From: Ruminococcus flavefaciens FD-1
Lineage (GTDB): Bacteria > Bacillota > Clostridia > Oscillospirales > Ruminococcaceae
Assembly (NCBI GenBank): GCA_000174895.1
Contig: ACOK01000115.1
Span: 62,001-126,000 of the forward strand
DNA: 64,000 nt
Reading direction: 5' to 3'
The notes beneath the pieces were generated by a model that was not told where the DNA came from, ran no database searches, and saw only the letters and a list, made by a program, of their open reading frames with translations. Below, piece after piece: positions 19,455-27,962 of this stretch. How positions within the stretch are numbered: position 1 is the stretch's first letter; the number at the start of each line of letters is the position of its first letter. The position numbers and the translations under genes were made by a program.

Positions 19455-19529
19455 GTGCTTTCCTTGTTGCGCGCTGGTGCTTTCCGTGAAGCGAAATGGT
19501 GCTTTCCTTAGTGCGATTCAGTGCTTTCC
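19455..19529 (-). repeat. IS21 right-end transposase-binding repeats
   Basis: Four copies of GTGCTTTCC with start positions 19455, 19477, 19499 and 19521, exactly 22 bp apart, in reverse orientation to the left-end units. Confidence 0.85.
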
Positions 19530-19535
19530 TGAGCA

Positions 19536-19970
19536 TGAAATATTCAATTATACAGCAGATTTCTTCTTTGAGGAATACGTCCTTTATTTGACGCTTACGA
19601 ATTAGGAGTATAAATTCTATATTATAATAAGAAGGAATTGCAAATACCAACTAAACTAATATAGTATCAAAAAGGTATCAGCTTACATTCATGTACGCTG
19701 GTACTTTTTTATGTGACTATGAATTGGGGGCACTTATGTTGCTACAAGTAGCAACGTAGAATCGACAAAAAGATTCTTTTTCAGTTCGGTGGATGGCCTG
19801 GTTTTAGTTGGCAGTGTATATTCCGTAGCTCCAGAGCCACCTACACGGTGCTTAAGGGTTCTCCCGCAAAAGTCCGTAAAATAATAAATCGATTTAAATG
19901 AAGTATTGAAAAATGTGGAAGAATCCTGATGAGTGAGTCGGAATATACAGATGAATATGATTATATAGAA
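19536..19970. other. Gene-free stretch between IS21 and the LRR gene
   Basis: 435 bases without a credible frame. A hairpin with TACTTTTTTA at about 19667-19715 looks like a terminator. Further on, GTTGCTACAAGTAGCAAC (19738-19755) is a short hairpin and GGTTCTCCCGCA (19857-19868) resembles a piece of 4.5S RNA, but the conserved SRP loop is missing. Confidence 0.5.
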
Positions 19971-21569
19971 CTATACTCCCAAAAATGCTTGTATTGAAGT
20001 TAACAATGTATCCGATTCCGATTGACCATTTGAAAGAGAGAGAACTGCATAAGCGATAATTAAGCCTATTATGATAATTGTTTTGTAAGATTCCAAAAAT
20101 GACTGAACAGCAGATAAGTCAGATAAAAGAAATAATAGTGCAATAAACAGCGATGCTGCCGAAACGAATAATAGTATAAGCGTAATTATACCAGCAAAAA
20201 AGCTTATTTCTTGAGTTGCTGTATTCAATGCAAAGCAGAACAATTCTTCAGGATCATTTTGATCATCGATTCTTTGTTCAATGCTGAATACGTTGTATTT
20301 TTTTACATCAAAAGAATATGTTCTATTGCCGTCATTATCTGTATATTTTAAAGGCTCTATTAATCTATCTTTATGTTTTAAATAATACTGTTTAACTCCG
20401 TTCTTCACTGTTAAATCAAGCGTGTTATTATTTGTAGAGAATTCAAGCTTTATATCAGAAATATTTTTATAATTATCATAGTACGTTATATCTATTAATA
20501 CGTCATCATCATTTTCAACTCCGATAGAATAAATATCTTCTTTGTTATCAGTACCTTCATGGCCGTATGTGGTTTTAGTTCGAGTAATATTATAAATATT
20601 GTATTGTGGGTTTTGTGGCTCAAACGATAGACTACATTTTGAATCAGAATCTATTTCAGATAGATGCACATTATTGAATCTATCACTTTTCTTTTGATCA
20701 ACTGCAATAAAGCAAATCAGAGATAATGACGATACAGCGACACAAAAGCAACATAAAGCAGCCCATAGTTTTGATTTTTCTTGCAGATACAACTTTGCGC
20801 ATGGAAAAGTCAAAACTCCTATTAACAATGAGCCAAAAATACAGTTAATCTTAGATATGACACCTTGATTGGTATACCCTAATACACAGATTAATATATT
20901 AACTAAAATACAAAGAATAGCAAAAATAAAAAAAGGAAGCAGATATTTACCTGATAACCCCCATTTTGTCTTTGTTAAACTGTTGATTGATTCGTATCTA
21001 TTTCCATTGTCATATTTAAGGCTATCACCGACGATTATAGACTGTTTGCAATTCTCAAAAGCCATGTCCCCTATGTTACTTAATGAATCCAATTTCATAT
21101 CAACAGATAGCTTATAACAATCTTTGAAAGCGTTTTCTTCGATAGATTTTATATTGTTCATTTTAATGGAATTAATGGATTTTAATTTTGAACATCCCTC
21201 AAACGCAGATTTATTAATTACTTTTATATTTGAAACAGATTCGATAGTTTTCAAGTTTGTACAATTGAAAAAGCATCGCTCAGATACAACTCTTATCTTA
21301 GCAGGGAGTTTAATTGATTTTAATGAAATACATTCTTCAAAGGCACTTTTTCCAATATAATTAATATTGTCAAATTCTATTTCTTGAAGATTTTCGCACC
21401 CTTTAAAAGCTGAGTCTGATATATGAACAATTTTATATCCATCTATTCTATCAGGAATACTAATTTTTGAATCATTAGATATGCATTTTATAATTTTTGC
21501 ATATTTCTGCGAATGTTTCTTTATTAATTCATATATGAATTTTTCGTCTTTTAACGTTTTTACAGTCAT
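19971..21569 (-). CDS. Leucine-rich-repeat (BspA/LRR_5-type) membrane protein
   Basis: 532 aa. After a short N-terminal stretch, residues about 38-185 contain six LRR_5 repeats (for example ISDSAFKGCENLQEIEFDNI, then GKSAFEECISLKSIKLP, SERCFFNCTNLKTIE, NKSAFEGCSKLKSIN). Then come hydrophobic segments at about 208-300 (LLPFFIFAILCILVNILICV and two more), a soluble domain at about 300-445 and two more membrane segments near the C-terminus. No signal peptide, so the LRR part is probably cytoplasmic. Function unknown; LRR_5 proteins usually bind other proteins. GAGAGGT ribosome site. Confidence 0.75.
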   Translation of the reverse strand: MTVKTLKDEKFIYELIKKHSQKYAKIIKCISNDSKISIPDRIDGYKIVHISDSAFKGCENLQEIEFDNINYIGKSAFEECISLKSIKLPAKIRVVSERCFFNCTNLKTIESVSNIKVINKSAFEGCSKLKSINSIKMNNIKSIEENAFKDCYKLSVDMKLDSLSNIGDMAFENCKQSIIVGDSLKYDNGNRYESINSLTKTKWGLSGKYLLPFFIFAILCILVNILICVLGYTNQGVISKINCIFGSLLIGVLTFPCAKLYLQEKSKLWAALCCFCVAVSSLSLICFIAVDQKKSDRFNNVHLSEIDSDSKCSLSFEPQNPQYNIYNITRTKTTYGHEGTDNKEDIYSIGVENDDDVLIDITYYDNYKNISDIKLEFSTNNNTLDLTVKNGVKQYYLKHKDRLIEPLKYTDNDGNRTYSFDVKKYNVFSIEQRIDDQNDPEELFCFALNTATQEISFFAGIITLILLFVSAASLFIALLFLLSDLSAVQSFLESYKTIIIIGLIIAYAVLSLSNGQSESDTLLTSIQAFLGV

Positions 21570-21633
21570 TATTATTTACCTCTCAAAAAAGATTTATCAA
21601 ACTACGATAAGTATAGCATTTATATTATGCAAT

Positions 21634-21693
21634 TTGTAAATTCCGCTAGCATAACCGCATCTGCACGGCCTCTTATGCGAGCGGAATTTACAA
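21634..21693. repeat. Long near-perfect inverted repeat
   Basis: A 21-base left arm beginning TTGTAAATTCCGCT (21634-21654) pairs with 21673-21693 with one mismatch and an 18-base loop. It is followed by a second hairpin, AATGCCTT / AAGGCATT (about 21707-21733), and the terminator at 21752. It lies between the LRR gene promoter side and the recombinase 3' end. Confidence 0.7.
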
Positions 21694-21751
21694 TGAGACG
21701 AACGAAATGCCTTCTGGGCTGTTCAAGGCATTATAGTGTACAACAACAAAC

Positions 21752-21773
21752 GCTCCCTGAGTGCCCAGGGAGC
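21752..21773 (-). terminator. Terminator after the truncated serine recombinase
   Basis: Perfect GCTCCCTG / CAGGGAGC stem; on the minus strand it is followed by GTTTGTTGTTGT, a modest U-rich tail. Confidence 0.6.
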
Positions 21774-21832
21774 ATCATTGAAGCGATACATACCGGTTTA
21801 TTCAGCGTTTATTATATCACTAATATTTTTAT

Positions 21833-22219
21833 TTATATCGTTTGAAGAATAGTTTCACGTTCAAGCTCTGCCAGAGCTGCGAAGATTGTTAGCATGAACT
21901 TTCCGGCGGGGGTAGAGGTATCCACGCTTTCTTTCAGGCTTATAAGTCCAACTCCTTTATCGGTCAGCTCCTGAACGATCTGTAACATATCCCTTGTACT
22001 TCTTGCGAGACGTGAAAACTCAGATACGACAACTACATCGCCCTCATGGACGTAATTGAGCATAGCTTGTAACTCAGGACGGTTTGTATCCTTACCGCTC
22101 ATTTTGTTGATGAACACTTTCTTTATTTTTTCAGTATAGCCTTCAAATGAATGAAGCTGACGAGCGGTATTTTGTTCCTCCGTTGAGACACGGGCATAGC
22201 CAATATATGTTTTCTCCAT
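21833..22219 (-). CDS. Serine recombinase (resolvase/invertase), C-terminally truncated
   Basis: 128 aa. Catalytic resolvase domain with IGYARVSTEEQN (Ser about residue 12 as nucleophile), DVVVVSEFSRLARSTRDML (about 57-75) and LAELERETILQ at the E-helix. The frame stops five residues after ERE, so the C-terminal helix-turn-helix DNA-binding domain of a normal ~190-aa resolvase is missing. It probably cannot bind its site by itself. AAAGGAG ribosome site. Two dyad sequences just upstream may be its former res site. Confidence 0.85.
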   Translation of the reverse strand: MEKTYIGYARVSTEEQNTARQLHSFEGYTEKIKKVFINKMSGKDTNRPELQAMLNYVHEGDVVVVSEFSRLARSTRDMLQIVQELTDKGVGLISLKESVDTSTPAGKFMLTIFAALAELERETILQTI

Positions 22220-22233
22220 GATCTTTGCTCCTT

Positions 22234-22350
22234 TCTAGCAAATCCGTCCTGCTAGAGTGGTGAATAATTAAAGGACGTTTATTTATTGTAAAAACAACTT
22301 TAAAAGGACACTTTTTATATATCCTGTTAGAGTGTGCCCTATCAGGATAT
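22234..22350. promoter_or_regulatory. Possible res site: two related dyads upstream of the resolvase
   Basis: Two inverted repeats share the half-site TCCTGYTAGAGTG: TCTAGCA / TGCTAGA at 22234-22256 and ATATCCTGTTAG / CTATCAGGATAT at 22319-22350. Resolvases act at several dyads of this sort placed directly upstream of their own gene. Inference from position and repeat pattern only. Confidence 0.45.
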
Positions 22351-22364
22351 ATTATATCATAAAA

Positions 22365-22406
22365 ACAGAGCCAAAGCAACCTTTTCAAGGAAGTGTGTGG
22401 CTCTGT
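22365..22406. terminator. Bidirectional terminator
   Basis: ACAGAGCCA / TGGCTCTGT stem with TTTTATTT downstream on the plus strand and TTTTTATG on the minus strand. It ends the LRAT-protein operon on the minus strand. Confidence 0.75.
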
Positions 22407-22472
22407 TTTATTTCCAGTTCATCTAACGCCTTTAATCTGTCAATATTGATTATCGCTTACGCTAAACAGCAT

Positions 22473-23705
22473 CTAATACTGATTTTTTATGAAACTGAAT
22501 TCTCTGTATCCTCTCATGAAAGGACCGTCCGCCTGCATCGATTGTCTTAAACCGGTTTTGCACCATAACGCAAAATGTTCACAGTTATTCCTGCGTAGCG
22601 CATATTCGCCTGTGCCGTTTCCAAAATTTGTTTTTCCAATACAGCTTTTTGCTCTTGCAACAGTTTCTTGCGGTGAATAAATGTGATAATATGAACTTGC
22701 GTCAAGTGCCTCAAGGCAATCAGCTAAAGTTTGTTCCGCATCCGCATTGATACTATTAATAAATGCAAAAAAATTATCAATCAAACCGCCGCTCGATCTG
22801 ATGCTGACCGCTACATCGGGAGAGAAAAACATTTTTCCGGGCAATCCATATACATCAGGAAACACAAGAACAAAACATTTTCTGGATGAATTAATAAAAT
22901 CGCTGAACGTGGTTTGATGAATGACAGGTCTGCCAAAATCTCCGTCTTCGGCAGCAAACTCAATCACCGAATTATCATTTTCGTAGATGCCGTAATGATC
23001 ATACACATGACCTCTGCAGACACCGATAACATCACCGTATTTCGGAAGTTTAATATATCTCTCATCTTTTTGCAGCATATCAAGTTTTGCAAACATATCC
23101 CGTTCAGTACCTGTTGAAATGCAGACATTGCGCATATCAAGTATACGGCAGATCTGCAATATCCTGTGACGCTGTATCTCGTAAATTCCCTTTATGCAAA
23201 CGGTATCCCAGAGATACTCCCTGTCAGAAGCATTATATGAAATGTCAATACTAAGGCTTGTCAGGTAGTCTTCACTTAATTGTCCGGTAACAATATTATA
23301 AAATACCTGTTCCATTTCACTTTTATGTCCACGGGCGATACGTACATCGGAAGAATTTAATATTCTGCAATAATTAGTTCCCATGTATTGCTGGAGAGTA
23401 TAACCGTTTCTTTGCTGAATGTTCTCCCAAAAGATCTTTCCGCCTAATGTACGTGTCGGAACATTGATCCTTGAAGGCTTTCTCAAGCCATTGGCAATTC
23501 TCTCGAATTCCTCAAACATACTTTTTCTGGTGCCGTTGGCCACTCTGTAATTGTCCTTATCTAAAATACGGCAATGATTTCCTACCTTCATCTGTTGCAG
23601 TTTATAACCGTTTTCCTCCTTGATCGTATCCCAGCAATAGTTACCGCCGAGAGTCGGGCCGACTATATTCGGATTCTTATTTCTTTTAAAATCACCTAAA
23701 GACAT
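22473..23705 (-). CDS. LRAT-domain protein with three N-terminal repeats
   Basis: 410 aa. The C-terminal half (about residues 222-390) has the LRAT/NlpC-P60 circularly permuted papain-like signature: KYGDVIGVCRGHVYDHYGIY (His about 237), a second His in PVIHQTTF (about 263), and NNCEHFALWC with the Cys nucleophile (about 375). Such enzymes are acyltransferases or thioesterases on lipids or proteins. The N-terminal half holds three ~50-residue repeats at about 19-71, 87-139 and 163-211, each with W-(D/E), Y-x-(L/I)-Q, CRIL and a later M-x4-F-like end. I know no named domain for these. The second ATG (23705) is chosen because it is 6 bases from AAGGAGG; the first touches it. Confidence 0.75.
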   Translation of the reverse strand: MSLGDFKRNKNPNIVGPTLGGNYCWDTIKEENGYKLQQMKVGNHCRILDKDNYRVANGTRKSMFEEFERIANGLRKPSRINVPTRTLGGKIFWENIQQRNGYTLQQYMGTNYCRILNSSDVRIARGHKSEMEQVFYNIVTGQLSEDYLTSLSIDISYNASDREYLWDTVCIKGIYEIQRHRILQICRILDMRNVCISTGTERDMFAKLDMLQKDERYIKLPKYGDVIGVCRGHVYDHYGIYENDNSVIEFAAEDGDFGRPVIHQTTFSDFINSSRKCFVLVFPDVYGLPGKMFFSPDVAVSIRSSGGLIDNFFAFINSINADAEQTLADCLEALDASSYYHIYSPQETVARAKSCIGKTNFGNGTGEYALRRNNCEHFALWCKTGLRQSMQADGPFMRGYREFSFIKNQY

Positions 23706-23737
23706 AAACATCCTCCTTTTTGATAAAGCTATAAATT

Positions 23738-24025
23738 TTATAATTTGAAGATAATGGTTTTGATAGCAGTCTTTAATATAAGTTTACCTATTTTTTGTGA
23801 TGTTGAATCTTCTCCTTTACTATAGCATTTCATACCGGTTTCTTCATGTATTCCTATATCATTTCTACCATAGTATTTACCACTGTGATTTATACAGCTT
23901 CCTGTAGCTGCAAGATTACTATATATAACAAGTGTACTATCTACTCTTTCACTATCCGGGCACAGAAAATATCTGCAACTTCCGCACTCTTTATCACTTT
24001 TTAAACACATAGAATATATAGGCAT
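23738..24025 (-). CDS. Small cysteine-rich protein
   Basis: 95 aa with six cysteines in the first 67 residues (Cys7, 14, 17, 22, 44, 67; SDKECGSCRYFLCPD is the densest part) and a hydrophobic, Lys-containing tail (KLILKTAIKTIIFKL). It is 32 bases upstream of the LRAT gene on the same strand with GGAGG 7 bases before the ATG, so very likely co-transcribed. The CxxC knuckle could bind zinc. No family recognised; a partner of the LRAT protein is the simplest guess. Confidence 0.6.
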   Translation of the reverse strand: MPIYSMCLKSDKECGSCRYFLCPDSERVDSTLVIYSNLAATGSCINHSGKYYGRNDIGIHEETGMKCYSKGEDSTSQKIGKLILKTAIKTIIFKL

Positions 24026-24323
24026 AATGTATCCTCCAAATCTAATTCTTTATTGTATATGGTGCAACAAAAATTAAATTCCTGCAGCAAACACAATCAT
24101 TGTAATTATGAATCGTTTTCGTACTGACTTTCTTATATCATGACTTCATCAAAAATAATTCATTCTTAATTATTGTGTATGCAATATAGAAACTATCAAC
24201 TTATGTTATTAATATTATATATAACAAATGTTACATAGTCATTAACATATCAAAAAATCAGCGATTTGTATACAAAGTGGAATATTTATATGTGTATTCC
24301 GCCTAATTCTGGTGAAACTCATT
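24026..24323. other. AT-rich gap, no gene
   Basis: About 300 bases with no supported frame. Probably contains the promoter of the Cys-rich/LRAT operon; I cannot single out one -10 among many AT-rich candidates. Confidence 0.4.
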
Positions 24324-24386
24324 GTTTAATCACATTATCGCATTACCATACGTATAAAAAAAGAGACTGAGAACAGTCCCTTTTTG
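24324..24386. repeat. Direct repeat, copy 1, with terminator hairpin
   Basis: GTTTAATCACATTATCGCAT..., then ACCATACGTATAAAA, then the hairpin GACTG / CAGTC with CCTTTTT. The same block recurs at 26338-26399. It directly follows the stop of the RNase III gene and serves as its terminator. Confidence 0.8.
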
Positions 24387-25925
24387 TTATTTTTCTTTCT
24401 GAAAAGAAATATAGAGCTTATTCTTTACTTCACGCCATTTTTCTGCATCTATACCTGCGGCGATCATAAGATCGCATAGTACGATGTATGCAGCCTTTTT
24501 CTTAGCCTTAACCTTACTGTCACCGTATCCGTAGCTACGGAAACCGTCACAGAGGCAATTACATAACCAGCGCTCGCCTGCTTCGGAGAACTCATATTTA
24601 GGTTCTCCGATATACTTCTTCTGGTAGAGCTCCTGCAGTTGATTTATACTGCCTTCTTGATCAGGTGTTACCCCGGCATCTGCAAGATTTGCCCACAGCC
24701 CATGTTTTTTTATAAAGATGAGAGCCATGTTTGCACAATACGCTCTTGCCATTGAGCGGCTGAAACCCGGTCTGCCGTCTATCCTTTGTGCATTCCTGAT
24801 GCCTTTATCATTTGAAGGGACAGAGTAACGGAGTGTGCAGATGTAGCGTGAAGAGGGAGAGTCTTCATCTGTGCATACTCTTCTTACTTCATATTCCGGC
24901 ATACATCCGAAGTGCTTCTGATGCCATTTGTTCAGTCTGTCATATGCCGATTCTTCGAGCAGCCGTTCAGTGTTTCCAAAATAAAGAGCTACCAGCTTGT
25001 CAACAACATCTTCGATGACTTTCCAGTTCCAGTTTGAATCAGCTGCAACAGCGCCGATAAGCGCCTCCATCATATCTTCACGAGCAGAATCGCCTGGCTC
25101 TTCACCAGTTCCGTACAGTATGTATTTATCAAGACCGAGTTCTGCTGCTCTTGCTGAAAGATGTTCCTTATTAATGAACTTTGACCTTATTTTCGTAAGT
25201 TCACCTTCATTGAACTTTGAAGTAAAAGGAGCTTCTACGGAGTGATTACTGTATACGATGAAACTTGAATACATCTCCCGTGTAATAATCATGGAAAGAA
25301 CCTGATCGCCGAAGAATTCAAGTATCTCATTACTTTCTTCAAGACCGTACTCGATACTGAAGGCTCTGCGTGTAAATGCCTGACGTAGAAGATTGTCGTT
25401 GTTGAAGTGATATCCGATGATCTGAGCGATTTTAATAGCAGGATCCTTATCGGGAGAAGCAGCAAATTTCATAGTGTTCATACACTCTGTAAGCTCCTCT
25501 TCCCATAATTCAATATCAAAGCCGTCACACCAGTATAGGATTCCGATCTTTGGGCGGAAGGAGTATTCTTTACCTTCAAATCCATCATTTAATAATTTGA
25601 TAAGATCATAGTCGCCTTCAAATTCGTAGTCATTCGTTTCGTCATCGTACCCGGTGTCATAGTCATCGCTGCCTGAATACTTATCGTTCAGTGTGTAGTC
25701 AGGATTCAGACGGCCTTTTTCGACAAGTTCATCCATATACTGCTTGACTCTTGCGAGTTCCTCTCCTTCGGGGCAGGATTTAGATAACCAGTCAAGATCG
25801 ACCTCATCTGCTGTCCATGCATCGCCTTCACCGTCCCATAAAGGCTCAGGCCAGAGACAGTCAGTGGGCCATGGCTTGCGGCTTGATTTCTTTGTGAACG
25901 GTTCGCTGAATTCGTTTTTGAACAT
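24387..25925 (-). CDS. Accessory RNase III-like protein with two dsRNA-binding domains
   Basis: 512 aa, twice the size of housekeeping RNase III. Residues 1-160 are acidic and unrecognised. The RNase III domain (about 165-318) has the signature NEILEFFGDQVLS with E200, E203 and D207, and SAREDMMEALIGA with D284 and E287, so the metal-binding catalytic set is complete. Two dsRBD-like regions follow: about 327-410 (RLNKWHQKHFG) and about 425-490 (INQLQELYQKKYIGEPKYEF, then KAKKKAAYIVL). Expected to cut double-stranded RNA. GGAGGTATTTTT gives the start. The gene lies between two 60-bp direct repeats. Confidence 0.85.
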   Translation of the reverse strand: MFKNEFSEPFTKKSSRKPWPTDCLWPEPLWDGEGDAWTADEVDLDWLSKSCPEGEELARVKQYMDELVEKGRLNPDYTLNDKYSGSDDYDTGYDDETNDYEFEGDYDLIKLLNDGFEGKEYSFRPKIGILYWCDGFDIELWEEELTECMNTMKFAASPDKDPAIKIAQIIGYHFNNDNLLRQAFTRRAFSIEYGLEESNEILEFFGDQVLSMIITREMYSSFIVYSNHSVEAPFTSKFNEGELTKIRSKFINKEHLSARAAELGLDKYILYGTGEEPGDSAREDMMEALIGAVAADSNWNWKVIEDVVDKLVALYFGNTERLLEESAYDRLNKWHQKHFGCMPEYEVRRVCTDEDSPSSRYICTLRYSVPSNDKGIRNAQRIDGRPGFSRSMARAYCANMALIFIKKHGLWANLADAGVTPDQEGSINQLQELYQKKYIGEPKYEFSEAGERWLCNCLCDGFRSYGYGDSKVKAKKKAAYIVLCDLMIAAGIDAEKWREVKNKLYISFQKEK

Positions 25926-26337
25926 AAAAATACCTCCATGTTTTACCGATTATGCATCGGTCAGGTTTCACGGAGGGCATAGTCTATTATATAAAGAAAT
26001 GTGTAAAAGGATACAGTTATACTCTTAGTAAGAGCTGTTTCACTTTCCTGTAGTAATACAATGATCGGCAGGCAACCTGATCAGAGTATTATTGGAGGAA
26101 TATACACAATCTCTGTTCATCGACTCATATAAACACTTATCTGTATGCCATCTCTCTGCAAGTTACCCCTTATCGGCACAGCAATTCAAAGTAACAACCA
26201 GGATGATGCTCACACAGCCAAATGCTCTATGCCATCCATGCTATATCTATTATAACAAACTAAGCTGAATTATGCAAGCCTGAAATAATGAAAAAACAAT
26301 CAAGAAAATCACAGCAATCGCCATGGCATTTACTTTG
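25926..26337. other. Gene-free gap upstream of the RNase III gene
   Basis: 412 bases with no supported frame. It includes the presumptive promoter of the RNase III gene. No strong repeat other than the boundary copy at 26338. Confidence 0.4.
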
Positions 26338-26399
26338 GTTTAATCGCATTATCGCATTACCATACGTATAAAATAAAAAGGGGCTGCGAACAGTCCCTT
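26338..26399. repeat. Direct repeat, copy 2, with terminator hairpin
   Basis: Same sequence as 24324-24386, including GTTTAATCGCATTATCGCAT and a hairpin GGGGCTG / CAGTCCC followed by TTTATA. Together the two copies bracket a 1.95-kb segment holding only the RNase III-like gene. Confidence 0.8.
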
Positions 26400-26448
26400 T
26401 ATACTGTAATATTAAATTGCTTGCTGTCAAGTGATGAATGATTTATGA

Positions 26449-26479
26449 AAAAGCCCATGCGTTTCTTGCATGGGCTTTT
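26449..26479 (-). terminator. Strong intrinsic terminator
   Basis: Perfect 12-bp stem AAAAGCCCATGC / GCATGGGCTTTT with an 7-base loop and U-rich ends on both strands; ends the patatin-like transcript. Confidence 0.85.
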
Positions 26480-26487
26480 ATCACTTG

Positions 26488-26893
26488 TTAGACAGCAAAT
26501 GTTTTATCATTTGTACAGAAAACGTTTTCTATTTCCTTTATAATATCTTCTATAGGCTGGATACTAAATACATCATGCTGTATTGTGTACGTATCACCGT
26601 TATTACTTTCAAAGCATACATTCATATCACCTTTTTCTGTAGGAACAAGCTTAATTTCCCTGATGTATGAATTATTATGAAAGTAACCGATTATGACGTT
26701 GATTTTATTCAGAAATTGTTCTTCAGTATCATCTTGATTTGTTGTTATGGAGCGTTGAGATGTTGAATCTGATGGTACAGTGTTTTCAGTATTATAATTG
26801 ATTACTTTGTTGCCACTCTTACCTATTTGTTGCCTTGCTGCTCCAGCAGCTCATCGCCATACTTGAGGATAAATCTTGTAAGTTCCTCACGGT
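26488..26893 (-). pseudogene. Frameshifted C-terminal region of the patatin-like gene
   Basis: Downstream of the patatin frame, coding-like sequence goes on in two other frames. One frame overlapping the gene end reads IIDRDTYKSIKKMNREELTR and on to LLEQQGNK, stopping at 26823. A second frame (about 26850-26488) reads KSGNKVINYNTENTVPSD and later ENVFCTNDKTFAV before TAA at 26490. Neither has its own ribosome site and start. The simplest reading is one longer gene with two frameshifts; two separate decayed genes are possible. Confidence 0.5.
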
Positions 26894-27499
26894 TCATTTT
26901 TTTGATACTTTTATATGTGTCTCTGTCGATGATCTCTTGAAGTTGCTGTTAAGCGGTACAAGAAGGATATTTTTCCTACCGTTATCAGCCAGCACCTTTA
27001 TAGGATAATTGCCAATAGCGGTACATCCACCATCCTTATATTTTTCTCCATGAAACTCTATCGGAGAATAAACTACAGGAATTGATGACGATGCAAGCAA
27101 TAAAGATATAATATCATTTTCACTTTTATCATTAAGCAAAAAGGCTTCCAGCTGATTATTTCTTACGTTATGTACGTATACAAAAACCATAGGACCGGAT
27201 TTGATTCTTTCAACGCCTATATACCTCAACATACTCTTTAATCCATCCCTTGACAACTCATATCTTTGAAGATCAACATTTTTTATCATCACTTCAGGAT
27301 TTACATATTTCAGCCAAACATTCTCCGCAAGCTGTATATCCTTTATTGCATAAAGAATAGCATTTAATGCACCTACAGATGTACCTGATATATATTTAAT
27401 ATTTTTCAGTATTCCTGTTTCTTTCAATGCTTTCATTACTCCAACCTGGTATGCACCTTTACCGCCTTCGCCACAAAGTGCTATAGAATCATAAATCAT
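26894..27499 (-). CDS. Patatin-like phospholipase (probably truncated by frameshift)
   Basis: 201 aa. Opens with IALCGEGGKGAYQVGVM, the glycine-rich oxyanion-hole block, then SGTSVGALNA with the G-x-S-x-G nucleophile (Ser about 41), and YKDGGCTAIGNYP with the D-G-G catalytic Asp (about 168). These make the Ser-Asp dyad of patatin lipases, which release fatty acids from phospholipids. The catalytic domain is complete but the frame ends at SKK just after it, while the expected continuation lies in another frame. AGAAGGAGGG ribosome site. Confidence 0.8.
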   Translation of the reverse strand: MIYDSIALCGEGGKGAYQVGVMKALKETGILKNIKYISGTSVGALNAILYAIKDIQLAENVWLKYVNPEVMIKNVDLQRYELSRDGLKSMLRYIGVERIKSGPMVFVYVHNVRNNQLEAFLLNDKSENDIISLLLASSSIPVVYSPIEFHGEKYKDGGCTAIGNYPIKVLADNGRKNILLVPLNSNFKRSSTETHIKVSKK

Positions 27500-27874
27500 T
27501 TATTCCCTCCTTCTAACGATTATAAAGATACATCTTTCTGTATTATTGAATCCAATATAAAAAAGATTCTGATATAATATTTTTAGAATGATATATCTAT
27601 TCGAAAAAATCGTTTATATATCTCAACTATATTTTACCATATATTTTTAATATATTAAATAAATATTGTGTTAACTGCAACAAAACATAATGTTTTTTAA
27701 ATTTCTTACAATTTGCAATTGTATGCATTGGTAATTGTGACAACAAGCAACATTATTTTATCACCAACATTGAAATAACAATAAATATTAAAAGATAGTC
27801 TTTAAAATGCTTTAAACTCATTGTGCAATTCTAACATAAATTATACATAGCACAGTGAATATAAGTGTATTCTC
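27500..27874. other. AT-rich divergent intergenic region
   Basis: No gene. Holds the promoters of the patatin-like gene (minus) and, at its right end, of the seven-gene operon (plus). Confidence 0.5.
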
Positions 27875-27904
27875 TTGACATATATCAACAGATTATGATA
27901 TACT
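27875..27904 (+). promoter_or_regulatory. Sigma-A promoter of the seven-gene operon
   Basis: TTGACA at 27875-27880 and TATACT at 27899-27904 with an 18-base spacer, about 60 bases before the first start codon. Confidence 0.7.
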
Positions 27905-27962
27905 TATTCTATATAATCTGTACAGAATACCAATCAAATTGATTGAAGGAAGATGGGAATAG

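Larger units (their letters stand above)
16607..19535 (+). mobile_element. IS21-family insertion sequence, degraded
   Basis: Holds istA (broken), istB and a small third gene on one strand. Both ends carry repeats with an exact 22-bp period: on the left, (G/A)GAAAAC-like units starting at 16624, 16646, 16668 and about 16690; on the right, GTGCTTTCC at 19455, 19477, 19499 and 19521 in the opposite orientation. Such multiple terminal repeats are typical of IS21. Outer limits are approximate because no clear target duplication is visible. Confidence 0.85.

Noticed and set aside
19857..19880. GGTTCTCCCGCA similar to the 5' part of 4.5S/SRP RNA
   Set aside because: The conserved SRP loop (GGAAGGAAGCAGCC-like) is absent downstream and the match is only 12 bases.
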